A stretch of 64,000 bases of DNA from Ascoidea rubescens DSM 1968 (GCF_001661345.1 NW_017962913.1:2051428-2115427); one strand, 5' to 3'; shown: positions 15,080 through 27,764, counted from the stretch's first letter. Made by a program: numbers and translations. The notes: generated from the letters alone by a model not told the origin.

Positions 15080-15257
15080 GAAGTGCGGGACAGAAGCCAC
15101 CGGTTGTCCACAATTGTTTCCTTGGTGTGTAACTTCGGTTACGACCAAAATGCGGCCGCAATTGCTCTGGAATGCGTATAAAGGGCAGGCGGTGTTATCT
15201 ACGATGTTTTAATTTATCTACCTCTTGAGGTTTATATTTCACAATCGATTTGCAACA
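15080..15257 (+). repeat. 3' LTR of fossil A
   Basis: The plus strand reads GTATAAAGGGCAGGCGG where the family has its TATA box and GGGCTGGCGATC core. It continues through the same T-rich U5 to TTTATATTTCACAATCGATTTGCAACA, matching the GGATTCGCTACAACA end; the match is split here only by drift. The left edge is approximate. Confidence 0.6.
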
Positions 15258-15870
15258 AGAGCAGCTGACAGACTTCATGCTGTGGGACTTCGAAATGAGG
15301 TTATGCGGAAACTCTTCAACCGATGTTGACGAACAGAACAAATCAGAGCAGAGTAGTCAGCTTCTGAGCAGGTTTTTCAAAGAGAAATCAGTGAATGCTG
15401 CCTAACTTCATTCGTCTTTGAGTAGAAAGAGACTATTTCACTCTAATGCTCGAACTGACGTGCGTAAGCAACTTGGCATCGATGATTTCAGTACATTATG
15501 CTGATTCACACCATGCCTAGAGTACTGCGGACTTCTTCGCATGCACTATTCAATCAAATTAATTAATTTGCCGCGACGTTGAACATCATTTCAAGTGGGC
15601 ACCTTGCATGACTCTTGAAAATGTGATTGGAACCAAGTTGAGTGCTGCCGGTCTGCTCGGTAATTTTGTTTGGGAGCGGCGAGTGTAGAAACGTCTGCAA
15701 ATCGTTGGGACCACGAACAGGCCGCGTCTTCGTTAGTATTTCGTTTCGCCACTTATAAAAGCAAATAACCTTCAACAGTAAAACTTTTAGTGCGATTTGG
15801 GGAGAAGTCAATAACGACTGCATTGCCTTTGCTGCTGTTGGTGCAATCGGCTGACGTCAGCCAACAGCGT
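15258..15870. other. Unassigned DNA between two LTRs
   Basis: It lies between the 3' LTR of A (plus) and the 3' LTR of B (minus). A short TTGACGAACAGAACAAA segment near 15321 recalls the block found just before the 3' LTRs of D, F and I, so a leftover element tail is possible. An 86-codon minus-strand open stretch (15563-15823) shows no known domain. Nothing else is recognised. Confidence 0.4.
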
Positions 15871-16046
15871 ACAGGTTTTCCTAATCCACGGCGATCCACA
15901 ACGGAGAAAAAAAATATATGATCGAAAAACGTGGAAGACAAGGCACAATGTTATATAGCGAACTGGGTTTAGGCAGAACGCGTCACAGGAAATGACCGAT
16001 GACAGACACGGAGAGACCTAATGTGAACATTCGGGAGCCTTACAGC
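15871..16046 (-). repeat. 3' LTR of fossil B
   Basis: On the plus strand it reads GTTATATAGCGAACTGGGTT, then CGTCACAGGA, then ACATTCGGGAGCCTTACAGCA. This is nearly the same order as the well-kept minus LTR at 56355-56471 (TTATAGAGAACTGGGTTAG, CGTCATGGGA, ATATCCGGGAGGCTCACAACA). The inner edge is approximate. Confidence 0.75.
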
Positions 16047-19000
16047 AATCCTGATTAACTGAGTAACCAGTCCTCAATTGACTTGGTAATAGTAGTCCAT
16101 CATTCTAAGGTGCAGCCCCTCTACCGATCTCATTTCACGAAAAGTTGAGGCAGCGCAATACACGGTGTCTACGGATTCACTCACGGGCGCGGTTCGTTGG
16201 ATACAAGTCCTAAGCACGGCTGCCTATCAAAATCATTTGGAGGTGAGATCACTTCGAGTATTTGAAACTATTTCAATTGCTGTAAACTTTGATAGGTCGT
16301 CTATCCTTCCTTGCTATGTTTATTGCTCAGTTCTTTCACTTTGAGGTTGTAGAACGTTACCTAGAGAGCACGTTGTTTTGTTGCTCACCACATAATTCTC
16401 TGACTGACTTTTCGGGTTACAACGATGGACAAGAAAATATCAATTGACCCCAAACAAAGAGAGGAGATTGTCGCATCTCTATAGTGATGAAAATAGTGTT
16501 CAAGCTTGGCGACGATACTCAACTTAATGAAATACACGATGGTTTTTCAAGTAACGCTCACCGTCCACTACACCACGAAAACCTCCAGTTGTGATATTCT
16601 TTGAAAGATCGTCGAATGCGTTTGATGATATAGCCTCAAAAATGATTCTAAACCTTTTGAACCAAATTACTGGACTGAATGTTTCAGCATATTCAATTCC
16701 ATCAAGATAGTGAGAACCATGACCAACACCTCCAGCTTTGGCACAATCAGCAGTGGGTGCTGATGTGAATGTACACACCGTTGGTCTGCGTTCAAGACTT
16801 CTACCAGCATCAAGATTAATCAGCAGAACAGTACGCTGCCCCAGCCTTGCCTGAATTTTTGATTAACAAACAACGTTGCATATTAGGTGGGCTAAATTTG
16901 GTTTAACAGTGGTAGCGGCCATAAGGGCAGCAGCCAAATATTTCTGAGGAGAGCTATCTTTAACTCAATCGCTGGATCCGTTTGCAAATCTTTTAAGCAC
17001 TTCTCCACATCTATGCAACTCTTGCTGCAGAACTCATTTGGCTCAACCAAGTTGGTCTTTCTATGATAGAGCACCGGTGCTGGTATCGCAACTGAAGTAT
17101 TATCGAATAACGATGGAACAAATTCGATTGCATCCCATTGAATGTCACTAACACCATTTATCTTGTCATTAATTCAGGTGATGACAGTAAACTAATCATC
17201 CTAATTGAAGTTGTATATCAAGGGGTGAAGTGATTCCATTGCAGCTGTGTTGAGATTGCCATTGCTCGTCGAGGACTCTTTTTGCCTAATATGAACAGCA
17301 GCGCTGGGAGTAGCTCCTTCGGCAGATAAAATTCATGGATTAGTGCCAGCAACTGCTGAATCCGTATTATGAAATTTTCTTTGATCTGAACGACCGAAGG
17401 AACAAAATCCATCAATATTTTTATATTGATTGTACAATTTGCAAGGTGCTTCACTCAGGTCGTAGCAAACAAAAACAGAGAGCACTGGCATCATCGTCAT
17501 TGGTTGGCCGATTTGTTTGCAAGTCATCGGGAGAGCAGCACGTCTATTCACTATACGCAAAGGTGCTGATGATCTTCCATCAAATAATGAAACTGGTGTA
17601 GCAAACCGAGCGCCTTGCATAGTATGAGTCAAATTCTTCAAGAACACTGCACGCATCTCAGCCTCGAGCAGCAAGTACTGTGAAAATTTTGCATTAATTA
17701 ACGTTCTCTTGGGTTTTGTCACTATTGGACATTTCTGACTTTCAGGAACCGCTCTCAAATGAGACTCGTAAAGAACCAACAGTTCTTGTTTGATTCTCTT
17801 TGACTAAGTGAATTCGTTGAACTGCTAGGATGCAAACTTGTGATCAGACCTGGCGGTATCAACAATTCTATCTAATAGTGGTTGAGTGAATTCACTACAA
17901 TATTCTAACCACGGAACAGCCTATGAACATGTGTCCAATAGAGCCACAAAGGCAAATCTTGACAAATTTTCTACAACGAAGTGAGAATACTGATTTTAAT
18001 CTCTAGCAGCAACTGGCATTAAACCAGCAATATCATTATTCAGACCAACAAGAGCAGCGGCACCTAGTCTTATAGAAGACGTATCTATATCGTTGGTTGT
18101 TTCTCCCTTGAGAAAATGCTCATATTATAAAATCTTTGCAGCAGTAATGCCAATTATTTTGGAGAGTTTTCCGGCAGCCATCTCTCCTGCAAGAGCAGAT
18201 CCATCAGGCTTATTTTGAATATTTAGCGCAACAGCAGATGAGACAACCACACTTTCATATTATTCTTTGGATGCTCCCATAGAGCTGATGAACTATTTTA
18301 ATAGGAGCATTAATCTATGAATGAAACCAACACCCCTCTATTTGTAGGTGCCCAGATTGAACTTTCATTTGCACCATCACAAGCCTAAAATCATTCTCTA
18401 ATCATCAACCATTTAAGGGGATGACAGTCCCAACACATTTGACAAGGTCGATGGTGTCAACAATGCCAGCAATATGACCTGAGTCAAAAGCAAAATCACT
18501 GAACTAGCCTCCTCCTTCTTAAATGGGTTAAAAGGCACCAGACTCAAAATTGAACAACTTCGAACATTGCATGGGTTGGTAGTTACAGCACACGACATAG
18601 CAAGCCGCCACTGAGGAGGTTGAGACAACCATAACAGCTACATCGGAAGAACCATTGGCTCCGGCTGACGAACCAGCATGAACAGGTTAAGCTGCCAAAC
18701 AGAGGAAGCAAAATGTCGCATGTTGGGACAACGATAGCGTCTCATTCAATCCCGTGTGGGCGTGTTCATCCGATACTTTCTAACGGAGAACCACGTTCCT
18801 CAGCCTGATCCATGAGTAAATGCATGATCAGCAAAATGAGGGCAAAACTCTTTGAATCAGTAAGTATAGTTTTGTGGTGGTCTTTAGATTGTGCAAGAAT
18901 CAATCCAGCCAACGCGGGGTGCAAAGCAGAAGCAGCTTTAAAAATAAGGGCAACTTGATGCGCGTTGTAGACGTTGGGATTATTGAAATATGACTCAATA

Positions 19001-19399
19001 ACAAACTCATTGTAATTCAAAATGTTTATTAATGTACTTTAGGTATTCCCGGAACCTAGTTGCAAGGACATAACAATGGCAGCCATAGCTTCAAGAAGAA
19101 CATGAAGCTTCTCCACTTGAAGCAGTGCTTCACGGCCATAACACGGATTGAAAGGAATTTCAATGCGGCAGAAACAATACCGGCGCTATCTATCGTATGG
19201 CAAATGGAATCCAAAAAACCTTTAACTTTTTCTAAATAAACAACGTCAGCAGGAATAACTCTTTCTTTTATAACTGCTTGAACAAACGGACCTAAAAAGG
19301 CAGCTTTCAGAAACAAGAACGAAGCGCAAATAGTAATGTCTGCAGCATTCATCAAGTTCTCTAAAAGTGCTGCGATCATTCGCTATTGGGCCGAAAGCC

Positions 19400-19572
19400 A
19401 GTTGAACCATATTAATGATAAACTACGAGGTCAAAAGGAATGTGAGAAAAAGAATAAGGAGCAGAACGCCAGCCTCTTTTATAATGATATTGCTCTTATC
19501 ACAGAGCGCCACTGGAGCAAACAGGTGACTGAGCCCAATGATTAAAATGTACATATTTAGACGCTCTGAACA
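19400..19572 (-). repeat. 5' LTR of fossil B
   Basis: The plus strand shows CGCCAGCCTCTTTTATAATG, then TTATCACAGAGCGCCACTGG and a GTACATATTTAGACGCTCTG edge, matching the 56 kb LTRs block for block. The segment just inside it (19389-19399) is a decayed equivalent of the initiator tRNA-Met primer site seen beside the H and I LTRs. Its outer edge abuts the acidic linker of fossil C. Confidence 0.75.
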
Positions 19573-22213
19573 CTGAGTTTGTGTTTTTAATAGTACCTCT
19601 TGTATAATTTGCAAGCGATTTAGGTTCTACATTAATGACTTGAAGATGCTACTCCCGGAGTTTTTTGTTCCAGCAAACTTGTCCTCATCAGACTCAGCAC
19701 CTGCGTTGCCATCAGTAACTTGATCATTTTCATCAGTGAAAGAAGCTGATTTGGTTGTATTCAATACATTTTCATTGTCAACATCTTTCTCTTCATCTTC
19801 TAAGTTGATGTCTTTTAATGACCATCCTCGTTGGAATCTCATTGTTGATTAGTCATCTAAGCAGTTCCGGTTGTGTAATCTTAGTCATTGAAAGCCGTGG
19901 AAAGAATCCCCTCAAAGCGCCAACAGGAACAGGATGCAAAGCCAACAATAAATGAAATTGCGAAATTAGCCGCAACAAATGAAAATCATTCAATGGAAAT
20001 TTGCTATCATGAAAGCAACTAGAAACACTGCCATCCACAACGCTATCATAAGGATTGAACGCTCGGTAGGTTTCACTACTTAAGTGAAAGCCAACAAGAG
20101 CGCAGACGACACTTTTCGCAGCTATCTTTGATTATTTGAATTGTCTGGGGATCAGGGCCGGAGTAGCACAACAGCAACCATCCATCAATAGAATACATCC
20201 AGTTCCTCCATTTAATAATGCGAACGGAGTGGGAAATAGTGCGCCTCGGTTGATGGGATTTAGAGTCATCCAAATCTCTGAACGCGACAGTCTTTCACTC
20301 CACAAAACCCCAGGAACGCTGGATTCTACTTACCTTGTCTTGGCCTTTTGCTTGATTGAGCTTGCCAAACGTTCTGTGAGCACACTTTAATGAGAGTCAA
20401 AAAAAAAAATGAATTTGGAATTTGATTCCTTTATATTGACAAAGATTTTGAACAGCTTGAATTCTATGAAGTTATGCGATTTAACAGTGGGAAGTGTTTT
20501 ATCAAATAATGGATATCAAATTTCGTAAAATGGCTCAAATCAACAAATGCTAAAGAATGTCTAGCAAATACAGCAACAGCTGAGTATCTCAAACAAACAT
20601 CATCAATCTTCGGAAGAATCCGAGCATCACCAACAGCAACACCATCAATTCGTCCAACAATATTAACATAAACCAACTTGGGAGCTGGGTTGGCCTGTCT
20701 TGTTGATAACTGCATAATAATTTAGGTCGCTTTTCTTTTGTCAAAAATCCGACATTTTCAACTGGCAGCAAATCTATACTATACATTTTGGATAATTCTG
20801 TTGCACCAACCGCTGCTTGATTATCTTTTGAGCGATGGGGAGTGCGAAGGAATTAATGTAACAGGCGGTGAGGCAGGGAAAAATTCATATGATTCTGATA
20901 TTGCTCTGCAACCATATAAAGTGCCATCAATAGGAACACAATATTCTTTGAAAGAAAACTAGGGGCATCAATTTTTAGCGGCGTGAATTCAAATTTAATT
21001 TGGACCATCGGGAGCGCAAAGATCAACTTGTAATGATCCGCCATTCTGACTAATCAAAGATCGAAATCCGTTCAGAACACCGTTAGTGTAACCAACGCAA
21101 AAGGTACCGCTTCAAAAGGAAGTTGAGTTGCTCAACCAATCATTGATGGCTGAGATAACTTAGAAAGCACTAATATGAAAATAAAACAGATAGCGGTTGA
21201 AAGTCAAGTTACCTGTTTCATTATTGATGAATGCAGACACCGACTGATGAACATTGAAAGCATTTTGAACAAGATTCTGCAACAGAACCATCGGCTGCAG
21301 CAAATGTTTTAACAAAGACTAGCAGAGCAACTAAACGCTCAGCAGCAAAGGTTTCATATTGTGACAGCCACTATCGGTCAATTTTTTGTTGTCAGCATTT
21401 TGAATGAATCATTAACATCACTTACTACCGCTGCGGAATCTATGCTATCAGCAAATGCATCACCTCCCAGACGAGTAACAAAAACATTTCCAACAGTAAG
21501 TGAAACTGTCTCAGAATCTGTGAAATCAACAAGACTCTCTTTATCCTAGCTGCCGTGCAAATCAGACGTGGAAAAGATAATAACGCCAACATCCACCGCA
21601 TTGTTGACCTGGAGAATATTGCGTTAACATTCAGTAAAGGTTTTATTTCAATCCCTTCTGCTATATAATGAGCTTTGCCACTTCGCTGAAATAGGAGACC
21701 TGGTCTTTAGAATTACCGCCTTCACACCATTCGTACAGTAAAGGATCTACAAGTTAGCTGATAGTTGACGACCATACGACCCATTGCATAGCACGGGTGG
21801 CAGTGGAGCAGCAACTAATTCTTCAGTATTCAACGTATGAAAAGACGATTCCAAAGCAACATTATCTTTCTGAATCAACTTCGTCAACATGAATGCATTT
21901 TCTTTGATAAAAGGTTGAACCAATGGACTAATCCGAACGTCGCGGAAATTCCTGATTAGACCCGAAATACCAAACTTCCAGCAGTGATTTGTTTCTGTGC
22001 TATTTTCCAGCTAACATCAGCAATTATTCTCATTACCATTTTCAGCGGTTCTACTAAAGGACATTACGGTGAAGAGGTATATCCAAAAAAGGAACAAAAG
22101 TGAGATGGCCAGCCCCATCTATAGGAAGCTAGATTGAATCACACTTAGTTAAAGGAACAGACTGGCCACAGACACCGATAGACGAAATCAAAACATCATG
22201 GTGGCTCGCAATA
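19573..22213 (-). mobile_element. Fossil Ty1/copia retrotransposon C, 3' half missing
   Basis: A dead minus-strand element keeping only its 5' half. 5' LTR 22038-22213; Gag 21.7-22.03 kb, closely matching the H Gag DNA (the CCCATTGCATAGCA segment occurs in both); integrase N-terminal core 20.46-20.72 kb (QANPAPKLVYVNIVGRIDG, then SLAFVDLSHFTKF, like the P-L-E-L-V-H-V-D and F-K-x-F blocks of copia integrases); acidic linker 19.63-19.84 kb (DINLEDEEKDVDNEN). It stops at the 5' LTR of B, and its reverse transcriptase, RNase H and 3' LTR are not seen. It has many breaks. Confidence 0.75.
22038..22213 (-). repeat. 5' LTR of fossil C with primer site
   Basis: The plus strand reads GATGGCCAGCCCCATCTATA, then GATTGAATCACACTTAG and CATGGTGGCTCGCAATA, in the family LTR order. 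Immediately inside it, 22030-22037 (TCATTACC, minus GGTAATGA) differs by one base from the GGTTATGA primer site of fossil H. Confidence 0.7.
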
Positions 22214-22690
22214 AGGTAAAAGTAGTCAAACAGGATTCGGGGCATGCCACACATCTTTCGGCCTGGTAGAGGGGCGACCGGCACTGGAATTTCAAATCTG
22301 TAGACTAAACTGATGAACTAAATAAACAAGAAGAAAATAGACGTGTTGGCCATTCTTTGATATCTGTAACTGGGATTAGTTGCGGACCCTCTCGGGAGCT
22401 CATCATTCGCAAACAAGAAGGGACTCAATGCTGATAAGCGGAAAAGTGACAGCGGCCAACCTATACGATCCATCCAGACCGCAGACAATCGGCTCAAAGT
22501 GGCCGTGCATTTACAAACTCTGCAAGCCACCGTTTTTGTTCGCCGAGCGGTTACAAGGTGTGGGAGAAAGAACAAGCAACCGCAGATGTTCTCACGAGCG
22601 CTGTGCTGCTCGTCCAATCGCAAGCGCTGCATTTCGAAAAAGGTTTTTGGGCAAGGAACAGCATCCGCTTTGAACTACTAGTATGAGAGT
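22214..22690. other. GC-rich unassigned stretch between head-to-head fossils
   Basis: This spacer between the 5' LTRs of C (minus) and D (plus) is GC-richer than its surroundings. It is open in several frames at once: 22318-22632 minus, 22380-22673 plus and 22499-22681 plus. Simultaneous openness on both strands points to composition rather than coding. It may be a remnant of the GC-rich block found before family 3' LTRs, but I cannot align it convincingly. Confidence 0.4.
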
Positions 22691-22867
22691 TTTATTGAGA
22701 GCTACTCGGAGGTTCACCTTCCTTTTCTCAGTGTCTCTCAGCAGTGTGCTCCGGTGAAGCTCTGGGGTATATCCCAGCTTCCTATGAAAGGTGCGGCCGA
22801 CCACTTTTTTATTCCTTTTTTTATACAGTTGCTGAACTTGATAATCACTCGTTCATTCGTTCGCACA
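22691..22867 (+). repeat. 5' LTR of fossil D
   Basis: It shares with the family a CTCGGAGGTTCACC start, a GTGTGCTCCGGTGAAGCTC middle, CCCAGCTTCCTATGAAAGG over the TATA region, and the T-rich U5 ending in CATTCGTTCGCACA. The segment after it (GCTGACGAGCATG) is a decayed form of the primer site. Confidence 0.6.
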
Positions 22868-25800
22868 GCTGACGAGCATGATTGGAAAAGATCCTGGCAA
22901 TAATCAGAAAGAATAGTGGATGCAGCCAAGTTATTTATATAGGCTTCGGACTTGCTTATCAAAGTTGCTTAAGTTCTTTGGTTGGTTCAAGCAGTTAATA
23001 AAAACTCTGTTAATGCTGGCGATGATGTTGACTCTGTCCAACACATGAATGGTTCGGATTGCATTTCCCATTAGTTTGTTACTGGCGGAGTTGATTCTGG
23101 AGTATTAGAAGAGGTGCTAGTGAGTTGTTGGAATAACCGTTCAGTAATAATTATATTGCAGACGCTCAATCGTGTATTCTGGTTCCCATGCTGCTACTAT
23201 TAAGACCAGGTCTCTTTCTTCTGATAAATAGCCCAATAAAGTATCGAATAAAAACGATTACAATAAATTCTTTAGTAAACTCCATTTCTGAGATGTCAAT
23301 GTGCACAACGCTAACTAGTTGGGGCCCAACTCTATTCAGATTTGGTTTCGGCTACCATTTACGGTGAGAAGTGTCTAGCTGAATATATGCATCGTTACAA
23401 TATTACATTTACCGACGCTAACGATCTGGCCAATCTTTTTGGTGATGAGGCAATTGGTGGTGGAAAAGACTCGTCAGTTCTATTTTTGATTTTAAGGAAC
23501 CATTGAAAATGCCAAAACGAAATATTATCACAATCAGTCGTTGTCACAAAACGACAGATCTGGCTAGTGAGTGCTTGGCACCAAGGCTAATACCTGCTGG
23601 CTCAACAGCTGAGGCTAATGCATTTGATAGTGTGGCAATTTGGCCCACCTGATTGTTCATCAGTCGCTGCAGCCATGTTCGCCAATAATAACCAGGAAAC
23701 TGATGTTGAGCTCCATGCTGCGCTCTCAAGAGTTTTGTGGTTCGCAATGTATTTCTGCTATGGCTGAATTACTTCAGCGACTTGACTCCGATTTCCATGC
23801 TCACTACCGGCATTGATTGCACAATTCCAGATGTGAAAACCATTGGTACAGAGATGATGCTGTAAGGTTATTTGCTAGAGAAAGCCTTTTGTGCACGCCA
23901 TCAAGCTTATTTAATAGCATTCTCAGCTGCTACTAATTAAGAACCTGATTGTGAATCAATGATCAGCGACTTCATTTCAAGAGAGCTGCAACTGCTAAGA
24001 GGCCATTTTTGTCACTGGATGAGTGTGTCGTTGCTCTGACTACATTTGCGTCAATCTCTGCAGATTGCCACGAACCTTCAGGTTATTAAGAAGCGACAGT
24101 TCAAAGAGAATTATTCAATGTTCAAGACATTTCGGCTGATGGCAGGTCAGAATATGAGTCTTCCCACAAAGAAAAGCGATCGAATTTATGAGAAAGTCAA
24201 CCACAGGACCGGCCACCGGTGCTCTTAGTCTGCTTTATGTTCAAATTGAATAGTTAGGCCATTTGTTGCCGTTTAAGCTTTTGACTTTCTCACCACTAAT
24301 GATCACCAATTATGATTTGTTGCTTTGAACCCGATTTCTAGACAATGACTAGCTGTTGCCAGGCTGAAATATTATAATGCAATGACTCACCGACCATTGA
24401 GTTGTTTAGTTCATTCAACGAGATCTGTTAACGAGCTTGCGCCGAAGCTGATCAAATTCTCCAGTCAATCTGCAAGAAAAAGAAATGAAATGTCATTTGC
24501 CGATGAGTCTCCCCAATCTGCCAATCAGGGACTTGTTATCCATCCCAATAATCGTTGACGATATAGACCAGAACAACGTCAATTGAAGCGATGCTTCTTC
24601 ACTATTTTTTTTGGAATGAAGCGCTGATGTGTAAAGTGCTTTTGATTAATTTAATTTCAAAGAAGCAGGGCAGTTTGTTGAGTACTGTTACTGAATTACT
24701 AAATCGAAGTCAATCATCTGGTGGGACATCAGCAGTGTTTCGATATGCTGCCGACGTCTTGATTCAAAACCACATCAGCCTACCCAGGTAAAATGATAGA
24801 ATTGTCATTTGGGTGCTTGTGGGACAAAACATTAGTCGAATGGCTAGAGACTGTACGGTGCTTCTAAAAGCGGTCATGCGCATCTTTCTGCTTCTCGACT
24901 AAATGAAAAACAAATCTTCATTTAACTATGCAGCACTTGCTTCCCTAAAATCATCAATTCCAACTACCGTAGAAGTGACAGCTGCTCCTGCAGCAGTTAA
25001 GGTGGGAAGTCAGTTCACTGCTATCAATGCAAAAGATGACAACAGTGCAAATATTTCAGACGACAGATCAATCGATAGCTCTAATGAGGATGATGAATCT
25101 ATTGTCATCTGCTCCAATGAAGAAGAGAAAGAAGGTGTCAATGAAAATGGATCGTCTTTAAAGGAATGTCTAGCATCCACTGATGATAAACTGAAAGATG
25201 CGGATTCTGTCACTGGTGGAGAATTCAATTGGGGCAAACTTGCTGGAGGCTGTACGTTTTGTGAAGAAGATCACGATCGGATTGGATATGCATCTAATTC
25301 ACATGCAAATGGCTCAGGTGACACAATTAAACACTGGTCTCCTTTGACATACTTCACTGCTGCCCTTTTTGCGGCTACTGCTGCAGAATTGCATCCGAGA
25401 GACCGAATCTCTATAAATGCTTATCAATCAGAGCGTCAGGGAATGCTGAAAAAAAATAATTACATGTTGGCTGATTTTCGTCGGGAAATAGACCTGTCCG
25501 CTTTCATTGGATATTTACAATGAAATCAGCATCAACTGGAGAAATTGCAAAAGCCAGAGTTGAATTTCTAGGGTTTTTTCAGCTTGATGCAATTCACTAA
25601 AATGAAACATTCAGTGCAGTAATTCGCTACAAAATAGTTCTGGTCTTTCTTGCTGTTGCAGCATGACACACTTTTAAATTCCATCAAAAAGATGTGACAG
25701 CGGCAAATTTTGAAGGCGATATCGACGATCAAATATTCAAGGAGCATCATTTAGAGTTCGTAAAGCTAGAATTCTCTAAAGGGTTGATAGCAACCCAAAA

Positions 25801-27549
25801 CGACTTGATGACTCAAACAATCATTTCTTTGTTGCGCCAAAAAGGTGCTCAGTAATCTCTGGTTGATACGGTTTCATCGTGCTACAAAGAAACGTGGTGC
25901 CTACCATTTTTCAAAGAACAAGCACAAGCGCATACTAAGTTCTTATGTGCAAATTCTATTTCTTGCAGGATCATCACGGGCGTTGGCGAAGCTCAAAATA
26001 TTATCTCAGGTCGTTCTTCAAAATAAATTATCTCGAGTCCTTCAGGATGGAGTAATTGAACTTGAAGGTGCTCAAAGAAAACCCGGAGTTGTGAGAATTA
26101 ATGGAGACCCACGTTCGACTGATGATTTAAAAGATTAAATGGGTGAACGCCTTTTGCACGCCATGCCAATCATGTTTGATCTATGCAAAGTCTTTCTTGA
26201 AACTGCTGTACACAGATAATTGCGGAACAATCATCATCTTAAAGATCAATTGTGAAATCGTAAATTTTGGCTGCAGATATGTTTCAGAATGGTATTGTGT
26301 GAGCCGTTCAGTTGCTCAGTCGATTGTTTTCAGCACCAGGTTGGATCAATTTAAGGTGCGCGACAAGGGTGGCATGATATTTAAGCTCAATCGACTTTTC
26401 CGCTCCTCTCAAAGATGTTAACAGTTGAGTTACTTCAATACCATGACAGTGATTTGTCTGGAGTTATTGGTGATCCAAAAATATTTGGATCATTATCTAT
26501 TCCTCTTAACACAAGAGTTACTTGAGTTGAAGTGCATAAAACAGGTTTCGGTAGCCTTGCTAACTTGTGAGGGGGAATAATTTTCACAGAGTGAAAAAGT
26601 CAATGGTGGTCTCCCTCAAATGAAGGTGTTCAAATACTATAATGAAAAAGATGATAAACTATTTATCTTCTGTTATATCGATTGTGCTATATTCTTGGTT
26701 GTGTTTTCCATTAATTAGAAAACCTCCAAGCATATTCCAGTGACGTTTCACTTAATAGGAAAGGTGAGCAATATTGGGTTTGCTTCTCGATGAGTGCTAT
26801 TCAACAGTAATGTTCCTGATATATTGACAAAGGCGAGTAGCCCCTCAATGCTCATGTATCACATTAAGTTCCTTCAAAGATTGAATTGTTGATAGTTGCG
26901 GTTTTGCTGCTTCAGCCGTTCGAATTAAATGCGATGACGAATGATTGTTCAATATCCGGTTCGACATGATTCGCAATTGCTATCCATGTGTTTGACTGGC
27001 TGTTGTAGTACCACTTGTACATTTGCTTGAACCTGATTGTATTGCTGGATTTCAAACTCTTCACAAAAGATTTCAGATGGAATTATAAAGTACTGGAATT
27101 TGCACTTCTGTTGATGACTTTTTGATTTTCTAATAATAGCATTCATTTTTCGCCAAATAATTCTATATTGTAGTCCATGGGTGTAACCAATCCAGTCGTT
27201 CAGAAAAAGAAGTGTCTGCGAACAAACGAACTAACGAAGTCGGCGGATGACATCCTTGACGCACAACGGAGATATACTTTCCATATCAAATCGCTTGAAC
27301 AGATGAAAGAGCCTTTCAAATGCAACGCACAACACAGAATTTCCAATGCTCCAATTTTTTTCATCGATACATATCATTGAAAACGGCCAATGATTAGTGT
27401 CGATCACACAACACTGCGCCCGTGATGACATCTTTGCGGACAATGATTTCCTCTGAAGGCTGGTTCCAGCTCGGCCAATCAGAGCAGTCGATTGCAGGAA
27501 ATGGAAAATCTTTGATTACATTGATCTGATCCTCTAACCTCAGTTGCTG

Positions 27550-27741
27550 TGTTCTGGGTGGTTCTTCTAACTCAGCCGGATGTGTACGTTGTGTGCCGTG
27601 GTGACTGTCACCGGAGAGCTCTCGTACAGCTCAATTCTACAACCGTGTTTCCACAAGGAATCGGCAGGCAATTTTATTTTCTTTTTTGTTCTTCTATATA
27701 TTGCTTCACCTCAGTAAATTAACATGGATTGGCCACATCAG
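27550..27741 (+). repeat. 3' LTR of fossil D
   Basis: It starts TGTTCTGGGTGG, has CCGGATGTGTAC and GTGACTGTCACC in U3, the T-rich TTCTTTTTTGTTCTTC segment of U5, and ends AACATGGATTGGCCACATCA. All are in family LTR order. Confidence 0.65.
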
Positions 27742-27764
27742 AGCCGAAAGTGTCGGCGCTAGAC

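Larger units (their letters stand above)
10201..15257 (+). mobile_element. Fossil Ty1/copia retrotransposon A
   Basis: An old full-length (about 5.06 kb) but dead element with dozens of breaks. The Gag region at 10.50-10.90 kb shares DNA-level similarity with the Gags of H and I: FVTGG, a SELSVNLNKD segment, and a later segment equivalent to IFTTYNANQV in I. The reverse-transcriptase core is at 13.15-13.27 kb (VAAFTKLKVN, then INVTTPFYYGG), equivalent to the MDVTTAF-type motif of copia enzymes. Integrase is too eroded to place. It is flanked by same-strand LTRs at 10201-10380 and about 15080-15257, and lies tail-to-tail with B. Confidence 0.7.
15871..19572 (-). mobile_element. Fossil Ty1/copia retrotransposon B, shortened
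   Basis: A dead minus-strand element of about 3.7 kb, shorter than its 5 kb relatives. From its 5' side: LTR 19400-19572; Gag 18.77-19.38 kb (LLENLMNAADITICASF, then FVQAVIKERVIPADVV, then NAHQVALIFKAAS); the C-terminal half of integrase at 17.33-17.78 kb; reverse transcriptase at 16.52-16.78 kb (GIEYAETFSPVIWFKRFR, the copia E-T-F-S-P-V signature); 3' LTR 15871-16046. RNase H and tail are missing between reverse transcriptase and the 3' LTR. It is broken in many places; 148 codons (17333-17779) is its longest open stretch. Confidence 0.8.
22691..27741 (+). mobile_element. Fossil Ty1/copia retrotransposon D, full length
   Basis: About 5.05 kb, flanked by two same-strand LTRs; dead, with dozens of breaks. 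Gag at 22.98-23.17 kb; a Gag-integrase region with the SECLAPRL segment at 23.52-23.75 kb that recurs in G and I; acidic linker at 24903-25523, a 206-codon open stretch that is the longest in the fossil block (SSNEDDESIVICSNEEEKEG); reverse-transcriptase core 25.64-25.75 kb (FHQKDVTAANFEGDIDDQ); RNase H 26.60-26.80 kb (FCYIDCAIFLVV, then HIPVTFHLIGKV). The GC-richer 3' block is at 27.18-27.40 kb. Confidence 0.8.

Noticed and set aside
17333-17779. 148-codon minus-strand reading as a host gene
   Set aside because: Its position between the Gag and reverse transcriptase of B, and its resemblance to the C-terminal half of copia integrase, make it part of a fossil element.
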